Shown here in pieces: positions 7,042 through 15,535 of a DNA stretch of 64,000 nt. The position numbers and the translations under genes were made by a program. The notes under the pieces were generated by a model that saw only the letters and a program-made list of their open reading frames with translations, made no database searches and was not told where the DNA came from. This stretch comes from Pseudomonas graminis (GTDB lineage Bacteria; Pseudomonadota; Gammaproteobacteria; Pseudomonadales; Pseudomonadaceae), in NCBI RefSeq assembly GCF_001705435.1, contig NZ_MDEN01000055.1, positions 62,001 to 126,000 on the forward strand. Reading direction: 5' to 3'. Position 1 is the stretch's first letter; every line of letters begins with the position of its first letter.

Positions 7042-8810
7042 CTGCTATCCTACCAACTTTTTTAGGAGTGGTGAGCGCTGTTTCGAGCTCGTCATTGGCC
7101 GTTGAGCTAGCCGCCTCGGTAGAGTCCGGAATTGTCGTGCTGGAAGGGCGTAATTACCGGATAGGGCAAGTCGGAAGTTTCGTTAAAATACCTTTGGGCT
7201 ACAACCATCTATACGGAGTGATTTCTGAATCTAGCGAATCATCAACGGTTGATGCCGACTCAAAAATATCTTCAGATAGAAAATGGATTAAAGTAGAGTT
7301 AGTAGGAGAATCCATTGGAGGAAATTTTGATCGCGGAATAAGCGAATATCCAAGCATAGGCGATCACGTTCACTTTGTTGTGGAGAGTGATCTAAAGTTG
7401 ATATTCCGAAAAAATTTAAATAGTCACTTTCAAGTCGGGAGGCTATCCAGCTCCGAGGGAATCGAAATAAGCTTGGACTTGGACAAATTGGTCGCTCGTC
7501 ATTCTGCAGTATTAGGATCTACCGGCTCCGGAAAGTCGACAAGTACTGCCAGCATCCTTCGTTCGATGGTGATAAAACAGGATGGTAGCTCTTTACCCTC
7601 TGCGAGAATTCTACTGATAGATATTCACGGCGAATATGGCCCAGCACTTAATGATGTAGCCAAGACCTTCTCAATTATGCCCTCAGGCGAAAATCAGTTA
7701 TACATACCATTTTGGTGCATTTCGCCAGACAAACTTATAGACTTCCTTTGCAACAACCCTAACGACTCTCAACGATCACTTTTCATGGATAAAACCGTAG
7801 ACGAGAAGAAACTTGGCATCGTCAAAAACAACATACAGAACATAGACGCAGATAAGATAACAAGCACTACCCCGCTGCCTTATAGATTAAAGAAAATCTG
7901 GTATGACCTTTGTCACGAGGATACTATTAATTATAGTGACAATGCGATGACCACCCCGGCATATGCTGTAAACGGACGAGGAGACTTTGACTCCTTAGTC
8001 GCGCCTAAATTTCTTCCTCCCGGAACTGGCCCTGCACTGCCAAAAAAAGGTGGCGCCGGAGCAATGAAGAGGCAGCTTGACTTGATGAAGTCACGGCTGA
8101 TAGACACACAGTATTCATTTCTGTTAGAGCCTGGTGATTGGAATCCAGACAGTGCCGGCGCGACTAATAAAGACTTACATGAGCTTTTAGAAGATTGGTT
8201 AGGCCATGATAAACCGATAACCATATTTGACTTGTCAGGCATGCCCTCAGCGCGGCTGACGCTTCTTTTATGTGCAGTCCTGGATATTATTTTTGAATCA
8301 GCAATTTGGGGCAGGAATCTTACAGAAGGTATGCGCGAGCGACCGCTTCTTATAGTTCTAGAAGAAGCTCATCGCTATCTTGGCAAGTCAGAAGGCGGCC
8401 ACGCAAAAGAGATGGTCCAGCGAATTGCTAAAGAAGGTCGGAAATTCGGCGTCGGAGCCATGATTGTTAGTCAGCGCCCCTCCGAGATAGATGAAACCAT
8501 TCTATCTCAATGTGGAACAATCATTTCACTGCGTATAAACAATGCTACGGATCGCGGAATAGTTAAAGCAGCAATGTCGGACGGTTTAGCCGGGATTGTT
8601 GACTCACTTCCTGTCCTAAGAACCGGGGAGGCAATTATAGTTGGCGAAGCAGCACAACTTCCAACACGGTGTAGGTTCAATATCTTACCAGATGACAAAT
8701 ACCCTAATAGCTCAGATCCAAAAATTGGTGAAAAATGGAGCTCTACACGAAGCAATGAAGATTACTCAAGGCTAGTAAGCGCCTGGAGAAACCAAGATAT
8801 TTCACAATAG
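7038..8810 (+). CDS. HerA-type ATPase (DUF87/HAS-barrel) of the SIR2-HerA module
   Basis: 590 aa. An N-terminal HAS-like beta-barrel spans about residues 5-125 (FLGVVSAVSSSSLAVEL...GVISES). The FtsK/HerA-type ATPase core follows, with Walker A GSTGSGKST at 160-168, the HerA-specific DIHGEYG at 195-201, Walker B LLIVLEEAH at 437-445, then SQRPSEID and the RINNATDR segment likely to hold the arginine finger. HerA proteins form hexameric DNA translocases. In SIR2-HerA systems the hexamer scaffolds SIR2 subunits and can acquire nuclease function. The start overlaps the SIR2 stop, and the composition is AT-rich compared with the chromosome. Confidence 0.9.
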   Translation: MTAILPTFLGVVSAVSSSSLAVELAASVESGIVVLEGRNYRIGQVGSFVKIPLGYNHLYGVISESSESSTVDADSKISSDRKWIKVELVGESIGGNFDRGISEYPSIGDHVHFVVESDLKLIFRKNLNSHFQVGRLSSSEGIEISLDLDKLVARHSAVLGSTGSGKSTSTASILRSMVIKQDGSSLPSARILLIDIHGEYGPALNDVAKTFSIMPSGENQLYIPFWCISPDKLIDFLCNNPNDSQRSLFMDKTVDEKKLGIVKNNIQNIDADKITSTTPLPYRLKKIWYDLCHEDTINYSDNAMTTPAYAVNGRGDFDSLVAPKFLPPGTGPALPKKGGAGAMKRQLDLMKSRLIDTQYSFLLEPGDWNPDSAGATNKDLHELLEDWLGHDKPITIFDLSGMPSARLTLLLCAVLDIIFESAIWGRNLTEGMRERPLLIVLEEAHRYLGKSEGGHAKEMVQRIAKEGRKFGVGAMIVSQRPSEIDETILSQCGTIISLRINNATDRGIVKAAMSDGLAGIVDSLPVLRTGEAIIVGEAAQLPTRCRFNILPDDKYPNSSDPKIGEKWSSTRSNEDYSRLVSAWRNQDISQ

Positions 8811-8819
8811 GAAAAAATC

Positions 8820-9032
8820 ATGGAACGTGTATCTGTTAGCTCTTCAAATATAGCATCTGTTGGGCATGATGCCTCTTCGCAGACTCTCGAAATAGAGTTC
8901 CTAAACGGATCCATATATGAGTACTATGATGTACCTGACGATGTATATCAAGAATTAGTACATGCCTCTTCCGTAGGTGGCTATTTTGCACAGCGAGTAA
9001 AAAATGTTTATGGATTTAGCCGTGCAGGGTGA
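8820..9032 (+). CDS. KTSC-domain protein
   Basis: 70 aa, starting 9 nt after the HerA stop with AGGA just before it. The whole protein is one KTSC domain: VSSSNIASVGHD, then LEIEFLNGSIYEYYDVP and a YFAQRVKN end, resembling the C-terminal domain of some lysyl-tRNA synthetases. The family's molecular role is not established, and nucleic-acid or protein binding has been suggested. Its tight placement makes it the last gene of the operon and a candidate accessory or regulatory factor for the SIR2-HerA pair. Confidence 0.85.
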   Translation: MERVSVSSSNIASVGHDASSQTLEIEFLNGSIYEYYDVPDDVYQELVHASSVGGYFAQRVKNVYGFSRAG

Positions 9033-9055
9033 CAATTAGAACATCTCCTACTTGA

Positions 9056-9085
9056 AATTGGTTCACACCAAGGCGTGAACCAATT
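9056..9085 (+). terminator. Inverted repeat ending the defence operon
   Basis: AATTGGTTCAC (9056-9066) and GTGAACCAATT (9075-9085), a perfect 11-bp stem with an 8-nt loop, 23 nt after the KTSC stop. There is no long T run, so termination efficiency is uncertain. Confidence 0.55.
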
Positions 9086-9278
9086 CAATGATGCGGCTCA
9101 GCGCTTCTAGTTATCTGCCTTCATCACGCACATTATAGTGCTAACCTTCTCTCTCAGATTCGATTACAAAAAACACTATGATCAGCAGGCTTATTTATAG
9201 ATAGCTTTGGGGTAGGTCGCAAAGCCCACCAATCTTCAGCCCGGGAAAACTCTGCCCTCATAACAAGAACCACATAGT

Positions 9279-9335
9279 CTGGTGCCGCACCAGATTTGGC
9301 AATAAGGCCCAGCGAAAGGTGAGCCTTTTGTATTT
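9279..9335 (+). repeat. Right copy of tRNA-Thr 3'-end repeat (attR-like remnant)
   Basis: CTGGTGCCG, CACCAGATTT, CGAAAGGTG and a following CTTTT reproduce the end of tRNA-Thr and its terminator at 3007-3064, with one deleted G and several substitutions. There is no tRNA body upstream, so it is a fragment. It marks the right edge of the AT-rich accessory block, beyond which core-like composition resumes. Confidence 0.65.
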
Positions 9336-9599
9336 GGGCTCGATTTGAGAACAGACGGCCTGTGCAGAGCATCCGACACCGCCTTGTCTCAGCAGCCTCG
9401 GAATAGCCTGATCTTGGTACAAGTTTCTCCTCTAGTACCGATCCCGAGTTTTCACGCTGCCCCGGACCAAGATCTCTCCAATTGAGAGATGCAGTACGAA
9501 CTTACCAACTCAAAAGCCTCAGCCATCCCGGCACTGCCCCTGATTGTCCCGACCTCAATCCACAGGCATCATCGTGCTTCGACATAAGGACACGTCTTA
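9336..9599. other. Intergenic, one short palindrome
   Basis: No gene is supported. A perfect 7-bp inverted repeat, ATCTCTC-CAATT-GAGAGAT, lies at 9472-9490 and may be an operator or hairpin upstream of the P-loop gene. Confidence 0.4.
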
Positions 9600-10091
9600 A
9601 TGGCCAAGCCCACACTCCACCTCCTGTGCGGAAAGATCGCATCAGGGAAATCCACCCTAGCGAATTCTCTAAAAGCCGAACAAGCAGCAATCCTGCTGAC
9701 TGAAGACCATTGGCTCTCAAGACTCTATCCAGACCAGATCCACTCGGTCGCCGACTACGTGTCACTCTCAAGAAGACTCCGAGATGTCATCGGCCCCTTG
9801 GTCATCGACATGCTAAAAGCCGGGATCAATGTGGTGATTGATTTCCCCGCCAACACTCCCGCAGACCGCCACTGGTTACGCAGCCTGGCGGATACCGCCC
9901 AGGCCTCGCACAGCCTTCACTTCATCGACGTCGATGACGAAACCTGCCGAGCCCGGCTGCACCTCAGAAACGAGCGTGGCGAGCATGACTTCGCGGCAAC
10001 CGACGCTGAATTCGATTTGATCACCAGCTACTTCCAAGCCCCAGACAAGGAAGAAGGGCTCAACGTAGTCATTCACCAGGATCGCTCCTAA
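9600..10091 (+). CDS. P-loop kinase-like ATPase (AAA_33 type)
   Basis: 163 aa. Walker A GKIASGKST is at residues 11-19. An acidic segment follows (LLTEDHWLSRLYP), then VVIDFPANTPADRHWLR and a DxxCRxRLHLRNERG lid-type motif with basic residues. This is the arrangement of small AAA_33/zeta-toxin-like and chloramphenicol-phosphotransferase-like kinases. The substrate cannot be read from the sequence, and no antitoxin-like gene is adjacent. It is the first gene right of the island boundary and looks core-like in GC. Confidence 0.75.
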   Translation: MAKPTLHLLCGKIASGKSTLANSLKAEQAAILLTEDHWLSRLYPDQIHSVADYVSLSRRLRDVIGPLVIDMLKAGINVVIDFPANTPADRHWLRSLADTAQASHSLHFIDVDDETCRARLHLRNERGEHDFAATDAEFDLITSYFQAPDKEEGLNVVIHQDRS

Positions 10092-10262
10092 ACGGCTGCC
10101 ACGCGGAGAGAACCAAACCGTCAGGTTCAAACGGCGCCCTTAGATTCAGAGCGCCCCCTCCCCCATCCCGCCCCCATCGAGTAACGTATACCCATCCAAC
10201 GGGCCCTCGCGTCTACGTCAGGACAGCGACCCGTCATCAGAAACACGACAGAAGGCCCAACC

Positions 10263-10583
10263 GTGCACAAAGTCCGATTGATCAAGTACGTCTGGACCCA
10301 CCAGACCCCGGAGATTTCGTCTGAATGGTCCAAGCTGCTCTACGAAGTGGAGCTGCCGTTCGTCCCTTTCCATGGCTTGAACATTCAGTTGCCGATGCAG
10401 CGCGTCTGGCGGATTCGGGATGTGGAGTGGAACGTCGAGGAGCAGACCTTTCGGTGCCATATCGAAGATCAATTCATGAACTTGCTGGATGTGGATGACT
10501 CGTACGAAGACTGGATCGAGATGTTGGTGGAGTGTGGCTGGGAGATGAGCGGTCGCTACACCAATGAGCACAACAAGACCTGA
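10263..10583 (+). CDS. Hypothetical acidic small protein
   Basis: 106 aa from GTG 10263. It is rich in Trp, Glu and Asp (for example HIEDQFMNLLDVDDSYEDWIEMLVECGW), with no signal peptide, membrane helix or motif I recognise. Coding character is good, but the ribosome-binding site is weak. It lies alone between the P-loop gene and the binding-protein gene. Function unknown. Confidence 0.6.
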   Translation: MHKVRLIKYVWTHQTPEISSEWSKLLYEVELPFVPFHGLNIQLPMQRVWRIRDVEWNVEEQTFRCHIEDQFMNLLDVDDSYEDWIEMLVECGWEMSGRYTNEHNKT

Positions 10584-10725
10584 GTCGCCGCCACCTGAGT
10601 ATGTTCTCTGCAGTAGACGCAGGACGCGCACTGCGACCGGCAGAAATGAAGATCGATGCCAGACTGGATAACAAACCCGGCACAAGGGCTGTCCTGGCGC
10701 CTTATTTCCCCTGAGCATAACTGCC

Positions 10726-11475
10726 ATGAAATGGATTTCCTGTTGTACCCGTTATGCGGCCAGCGCGCTGTTGGCGTGCTCGTCAACGGCGTTTGCGCTG
10801 CCGGTCGTTGACGTGTACGTGGCCGAAGCGCCGCCGCTGACCATGGTCAGTCAAGGCGACCAGCACGGAATCGCGGGCGACATCACCCTCCAAGCCATGG
10901 CGATGGCCGGGTATTCCGCCCACCTGCTGTCGCCACCGTGGCCGCGGGCGCAGCGGGATGTGGAGCTTGGTACCAACAAGCTCATCGCGCCGCTGACCCG
11001 CACGCAAAGTCGCGAAGACAACTTCATCTGGATCGCGCCGGTGATGACAATGGACCGGGCATTTTTCAGCCTTGATCGTCACGTCGAGACGTTTGAGGAG
11101 GCGCGCAAGGCCTTCAAGATGATTGCCGTGGGCAGTGGCTCGGCGCAGGAGACGCGTCTACGTGAGGAAGGTTTTTCAGCCGCGCAGATTTATCCGCTGA
11201 AGATTGGCGAGAACCCGGCGCTGATGCTGCTCAAGGGCCGGGTGGATGCGTGGTTCAACGGCGTGCCGGAAACGCTTTATATCTGGAAGCAGATCAGTGA
11301 TCGCCCGCTGATGATGAGCCGGGCATTGATGACTGCCGATTTGTATCTGGCGTGCTCGAAAGACTGCGACCCCCAGATGGTCGAAAAGCTGAAAACCGCG
11401 ATCGAGACGCTGCGGGCAAACGGCTCGATCAAACGCGTCCAGCATGACTACCTCAAAGGGCTACCCGTCCAGTAA
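10726..11475 (+). CDS. Periplasmic substrate-binding protein (SBP_bac_3-like)
   Basis: 249 aa with an N-terminal signal peptide (about residues 1-24, cleavage near AFA-LP). The mature part resembles family 3 solute-binding proteins: YVAEAPPLTM...GIAGDITLQAMAMAGY at the ligand lobe, IAPLTRTQSRE in the middle, and a C-terminal lobe ending in RANGSIKRVQHDYL. In Pseudomonas such orphan proteins occur without ABC partners and may be sensory or amino-acid binding. No permease is adjacent. Confidence 0.8.
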   Translation: MKWISCCTRYAASALLACSSTAFALPVVDVYVAEAPPLTMVSQGDQHGIAGDITLQAMAMAGYSAHLLSPPWPRAQRDVELGTNKLIAPLTRTQSREDNFIWIAPVMTMDRAFFSLDRHVETFEEARKAFKMIAVGSGSAQETRLREEGFSAAQIYPLKIGENPALMLLKGRVDAWFNGVPETLYIWKQISDRPLMMSRALMTADLYLACSKDCDPQMVEKLKTAIETLRANGSIKRVQHDYLKGLPVQ

Positions 11476-11510
11476 TCCGGCGGCCTTGCCCCAAGATTCG
11501 TGCTTGCCTG

Positions 11511-12470
11511 TCACGGCAGCAGAATGACCTTGTCGGCGCCGCCCTGATTCACTTCCGCATAACGCGCCAGGCCTTCCTCCAACGGCGACTCAATCAGCCC
11601 GGTTGGCAGCGGCAAGGTGCGGTCGTCGAACTGTTTACCAAACTGCTCCAGCATCCGTGCACAGGCTTCGACGCCGTACAGCAGCGAGTTGATCCCCACC
11701 ACCGAACCGCCCTTGCGGTACAGCGCAAGCGCGGGCAATTGCACGTGGCCGTCCACCGGCGCGGCGATGATTGCGATGCGACCGAACTGGGCCAGCGCAG
11801 GCACAGAAGCCGGCAGCCAGAAGCCGGTGGTGTCGAAGATCACGTCGGCGCCGCCTGGAAAAACAGCGTTCACTTGAGCACCGAGGTCTTCCGGTTTGTC
11901 GAGCTGGATCGCGCTGAAGCCTTGCTCTTGCAGCGCTTTCAGCTGATCCGGCTTACGCACCGCTGCCAGCACCTGAGCGCCGCGCACTTTCGCCAGTGCG
12001 ATGGCGGCGCTTCCCACTGCGCCATTGGCGCCGATGACCAGCAACCGGGTGCTGGCCTGCACAAGGCTGCGCTCAAGCGCGTCCCATGCCGTGGTGTACG
12101 GCACGCCCAGACTGGCGGCCTGAGTAAAGCTCAGCGACGCGGGCTTGATCGCCACACCTTTGGCCGGCAGCGTGATGTAGCCGGCGTGGGAGCCGTCGCG
12201 GACAAAGCCGATTTCCTTGCCGGTGCCCCATACTTCCTTGCCGATCAGTTCCTGCGGGCCTTCCACGACCACGCCCGAAAAATCACGACCCGGAATGCGT
12301 GGCATCGTGGTGTAGGGGAAGCGGCCCAGGACGTTTTTGACGTCGCTGGGGTTCAGGCCCGCTGCTTTTATCTGCACCAGAACTTCGCCGGCCGCCGGGA
12401 CGGGCGTGGGCAGATCGACGACTTCCAGCGCAGCCAGGTCGCCGGTGCGGGAGAATTGCAGTGCTTTCAT
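11511..12470 (-). CDS. Zinc-type alcohol dehydrogenase / quinone oxidoreductase
   Basis: 319 aa MDR-family oxidoreductase starting at MKALQFSRTG (12470). The open frame extends upstream, but this start matches the family N-terminus. The GroES-like part holds AAGLNPSDVKNVLGRFP and RIPGRDFSGVV. The Rossmann part holds LLVIGANGAVGSAAIALAKVRGAQVLA. Zinc-ligand cysteines are absent, as in the quinone oxidoreductase/QOR branch, so it is probably NADPH-dependent and zinc-free. The AraC-type regulator immediately upstream on the same strand may control it. Confidence 0.85.
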   Translation of the reverse strand: MKALQFSRTGDLAALEVVDLPTPVPAAGEVLVQIKAAGLNPSDVKNVLGRFPYTTMPRIPGRDFSGVVVEGPQELIGKEVWGTGKEIGFVRDGSHAGYITLPAKGVAIKPASLSFTQAASLGVPYTTAWDALERSLVQASTRLLVIGANGAVGSAAIALAKVRGAQVLAAVRKPDQLKALQEQGFSAIQLDKPEDLGAQVNAVFPGGADVIFDTTGFWLPASVPALAQFGRIAIIAAPVDGHVQLPALALYRKGGSVVGINSLLYGVEACARMLEQFGKQFDDRTLPLPTGLIESPLEEGLARYAEVNQGGADKVILLP

Positions 12471-12693
12471 GATGGATTCATCCAGAGTGGGGAAAGGGGG
12501 CCGTCGGTTCAGGAGGCCAGATGGGAGAAGAACTGCCTGCCCACGCCAGAGCCATTCACCGGCCTGCATGTCAAGCAGGCCAACCACTGCGACCAGAGGC
12601 GCGACGGCGTTAAGCGATGACCAGAGTGTAAGGAGGGCCGGCAAGGGCTGCCGGCCAAGAGCTTCTGAATTTCGGACAGTATCGGCGCAGGCG
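12471..12693. other. Gap between regulator and oxidoreductase genes
   Basis: About 220 bases that must hold the oxidoreductase promoter. No clear repeat or gene is seen. Confidence 0.4.
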
Positions 12694-13470
12694 TTAGTGG
12701 GATGGATCAACGACCGGGTACTGCGAGGGCGCCATGCCCAGTTCGCGGCGGAACATGTCGCTGAAGCTGCTGGGCGAGTACCCCATCAATCGGGCAATGG
12801 CGTTGACCGGCACGCCCTGAATGATCTCCGCCACCGAGGTCGCCAGTTGCACCTGCCGCCGCCATTCGGCGAAGCCCATGCCGAGCACCGCCTGAAACAG
12901 CCGGGACAACGTTCGCACACTGGCGCCGGCGTTTTCCGCGTGCTGCTCGAATGACACGTCGATGGATGGCTCGATCATCACCGCCTGACAAACGCTCATC
13001 AGCCTGCGGTCGCTGTCATCGGGCATCGGCACTCTCAGCAGCGAACGCCGGGCGCGTTTGAGTTCGAGCAACGCCAGTTTCACCACGGCGTCGTAGTAGT
13101 CCGACTCCTTGTCCTGCTCGGCGACCAGACCGACGATCAACTCGCGCAGCAATCGGCCGACTTCCAGTACCTGAACGGTGGCGTCGAGGGTTCGGGCGAG
13201 CGCCGGCCGCAGGTAGATGTTGCGCATTTCCAGATCCGACACCACGCGAATCCCATGGGGCACGCCGGGCGGCAACCAGACCGCGCGCTGCGGCGGCACG
13301 ACCAGCGCCTCATGGGGCGTCTCGACCCACATCACCCCCGACATCGCATACAGCACCTGCCCCCACTCATGTTCATGGGGCTCGATGTACAATCCGCGGG
13401 GATACGTCCGTGACAGAGGCTGCACAGGGACGGCGGTGTTGGAGAGGTCGGGCGGCGCGGCGATTGCCAT
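12694..13470 (-). CDS. AraC-family transcriptional regulator with cupin sensor
   Basis: 258 aa. An N-terminal cupin-like sensor spans about residues 20-100 (EPHEHEWGQVLYAMSGVMWV...PPQRAVWLPPGVPHGI). The C-terminal double HTH spans about 160-255, with ASVRTLSRLFQAVLGMGFAEWRRQ and INAIARLMGYSPSSFSDMFRRELG-like helices (NAIARLMGYS). It resembles NimR/YpdC-like AraC regulators that sense small aromatics or drugs. It is likely to regulate the downstream oxidoreductase. Confidence 0.9.
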   Translation of the reverse strand: MAIAAPPDLSNTAVPVQPLSRTYPRGLYIEPHEHEWGQVLYAMSGVMWVETPHEALVVPPQRAVWLPPGVPHGIRVVSDLEMRNIYLRPALARTLDATVQVLEVGRLLRELIVGLVAEQDKESDYYDAVVKLALLELKRARRSLLRVPMPDDSDRRLMSVCQAVMIEPSIDVSFEQHAENAGASVRTLSRLFQAVLGMGFAEWRRQVQLATSVAEIIQGVPVNAIARLMGYSPSSFSDMFRRELGMAPSQYPVVDPSH

Positions 13471-13552
13471 GGTGAAACCGGCTGGAGTGGGATGCGGCGA
13501 TGGTAGCGGGAGAGCGGGCAGGATCGCCAGTTCAGTGAACCTTCATACCCGA

Positions 13553-13578
13553 ACGCCCCGATCTTGCGACCGGGGCGT
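13553..13578. terminator. Inverted repeat between oprD and the AraC gene
   Basis: ACGCCCCG (13553-13560) and CGGGGCGT (13571-13578), 35 nt beyond the oprD stop on the minus strand. The stem is strong, without a clear T run. Confidence 0.6.
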
Positions 13579-13613
13579 CTGGGTGAAGCCGTCAGCTCTT
13601 CAGCCGTTCGACA

Positions 13614-14882
13614 TCAGAACACGTTGATCGGGTAATCGACGAAGATCCGCGTTTCGTTACCGCCGACGTTGTACTGGTCCACATCGTTGGAGACGCGCAG
13701 GAACGAGTTGCGCAGGCGTACCGAGAGGTCTTTGACCGGGCCGCTCTGGACCACGTAGGTCAACTGGCTGAACAGTTCGCGCTCTTCGCCACGCCCACGG
13801 TCGCTGCCGTCGTCGATGTTGTCGCCGCGCACGTAGGCCACGCGGTAGCTGAGGCCCGGCGTCACGACGGTGCCCAGGTTCACGCCATAGCCCACCTGCC
13901 ACGAACGCTCGTCCTTGCCGTTGAAGTCCGACCAGTAGGAGTTCGCCAGGTAGATGGTGTTGCCGCCATCGCCGGTGCCGCCTGCGTTGCGGTAGCCGCC
14001 GTAGGTGTAGCCGGTCTCGCCGGTGCTGCGCTGATGCGCGAGGGTGAATGAGTGGATGCCCACCGCCCAGGTCGCCGCCAGGCTCCAGATCTTGTTGTCG
14101 CGGGCGTCGTCGACGGCGAAGTCTTTGTCCAGCTTGGTCTTGTAGCCGTTGAAGTCGAAGGTCAGCGACTGATCTTTCGGCATCGCCCAGACGTAGTTCA
14201 GGTTCACGTACTGCTTTTTCAGCACGTCTTCGTCGTCGGAGGCGTAAAACGCAGCGCTGAGGGCCTCGGTGAATTTATAGCTGCCGCCGTACACGTTGAT
14301 GCTCTTCAGATCACCGCTGTCGCGGCCTTCGGCGCTCTTGCGGGCTTCGGCGGTGAAGCGGCCGGCCACCAGGGTAAGGCCCTTGATCTCTTTGGAGGTG
14401 ATCATGGTGCCGGTGTAGGACTCAGGCAGCAGGCGCGAGCCGTCGTACGTCAGCACTGGCAGCTCGGGCATCATGTCGCCGTACTTCAGTTCGGTATTGG
14501 ACACCCGGAATTTGACCGCACCGCCGAAACGCGACAGGTCGTCCGCCGCATTGCCGCTGTCGCCCTGCTTGAAGAAGTCGATACCGCCTGCGCCGCTCTT
14601 GCCCTTGCCACCGTCCAGACGCGCTGCGTACAGGCCGAAAGCATCAACGCCGACGCCCACCACGCCTTGGGTGAAACCGGATGTGTAGCCGGCCATGAAC
14701 GCCTGCCCCCATTCCGAGCGGTCCTGCGGCCCGTTTTTGTAATCGCGATTGATGTAGGCGTTACGCAGGTTGATCTTCAGGCTGCTGTCTTCAACGAATC
14801 CCTTGGAATCTGCCTGACCGTCCGCCATGGCGTGAGTGGCGGCGAGAATGCTCAGGGCGAGCAGGCCGATACGCTGTTTCAT
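13614..14882 (-). CDS. OprD-family outer-membrane porin
   Basis: 422 aa. The signal peptide MKQRIGLLALSILAATHAMA is cleaved before DGQADSKGF, followed by FVEDSSLKINLRNAYINRDY, the family N-terminus. The central GGAVKFRVSNTELKYGDMMP and LTLVAGRFTAE belong to the 18-strand barrel. The C-terminus ends in an aromatic-rich strand (RIFVDYPINVF) with terminal Phe, as required for outer-membrane assembly. OprD/Occ porins take up basic amino acids or carboxylates, and the subclass is not resolved here. The neighbour AguA suggests arginine/agmatine uptake only weakly. Confidence 0.95.
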   Translation of the reverse strand: MKQRIGLLALSILAATHAMADGQADSKGFVEDSSLKINLRNAYINRDYKNGPQDRSEWGQAFMAGYTSGFTQGVVGVGVDAFGLYAARLDGGKGKSGAGGIDFFKQGDSGNAADDLSRFGGAVKFRVSNTELKYGDMMPELPVLTYDGSRLLPESYTGTMITSKEIKGLTLVAGRFTAEARKSAEGRDSGDLKSINVYGGSYKFTEALSAAFYASDDEDVLKKQYVNLNYVWAMPKDQSLTFDFNGYKTKLDKDFAVDDARDNKIWSLAATWAVGIHSFTLAHQRSTGETGYTYGGYRNAGGTGDGGNTIYLANSYWSDFNGKDERSWQVGYGVNLGTVVTPGLSYRVAYVRGDNIDDGSDRGRGEERELFSQLTYVVQSGPVKDLSVRLRNSFLRVSNDVDQYNVGGNETRIFVDYPINVF

Positions 14883-15124
14883 CTTGTTGTCCTTGTGAGC
14901 GGATTAATCGCGCGCTGTGGCAAATGCCCGGTGTGGGCAATTGCGTCTTCCGGCTCTGAAACAGTCCCGGAAGCCCGCACGAAATCATCACAGTGGAGGA
15001 CTGATGCACGTACATGGCGCTAGGCCACAGGCGGTGGAGGCGCGAATGCTATCCCCCGTCTGCGGAAGGTGTCAATTTGACGGGAGTCAAACGGAGGCTC
15101 TGCAGTGCCTGTTCTCACCCTTCG

Positions 15125-15355
15125 TCAGCTGTGGAGCACGCCCAGCAGCGCTTCGATTTCCGCGTCATTGATCAACCCGCTGGGGTATCGCCTGGACAGC
15201 ATCTTGCGAAAATCACCGCGTTGTTTCAGCGCCTGCAGCTCTTGCATGCGCACCAGCGGGATCCGGGTCGTCCGTAACCAGTCCGCCATCATCTGCCGTG
15301 CTTCACTGCTCGCAGAAAAACCTCGAGCCACTCGCAACTCATGACCTGCGTTCAT
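15125..15355 (-). CDS. Small hypothetical protein
   Basis: 76 aa, basic, probably helical (SSEARQMMADWLRTTRIPLVRMQELQALKQRGDF). AGAGG lies 8 nt before the ATG on the minus strand, which favours a real gene. No known domain is seen. It lies alone between oprD and aguA and reads the same way as both. Confidence 0.55.
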   Translation of the reverse strand: MNAGHELRVARGFSASSEARQMMADWLRTTRIPLVRMQELQALKQRGDFRKMLSRRYPSGLINDAEIEALLGVLHS

Positions 15356-15485
15356 AAGGACAACCTCTTATGTCGTGGACTGCGAAATCTACGGAGCTTT
15401 TGTTACAGACGGACGACCCCGCAAGGGCATTTACGCGCTGCTGGGATCCCGTCTTCCTACGACCGGCTTGAAACCGTCCAGCCAT

Positions 15486-15512
15486 AAAAAAGCCCATCGT
15501 CTGATGGGCTTG
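15486..15512 (-). terminator. Rho-independent terminator of aguA
   Basis: AAGCCCATC (15490-15498) and GATGGGCTT (15503-15511). On the minus strand it is followed by a T run, 25 nt after the aguA stop. Confidence 0.85.
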
Positions 15513-15535
15513 ATAACAGCAAGAAGCGAACCAAC

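Noticed and set aside
3022..9335. Integrase or transposase in the accessory block
   Set aside because: No recombinase motif was found in any frame, so mobility of the block can only be inferred from the flanking repeats.
9600..10091. Zeta-type toxin of a toxin-antitoxin pair
   Set aside because: It shares the P-loop kinase pattern, but no antitoxin-sized gene overlaps or precedes it.
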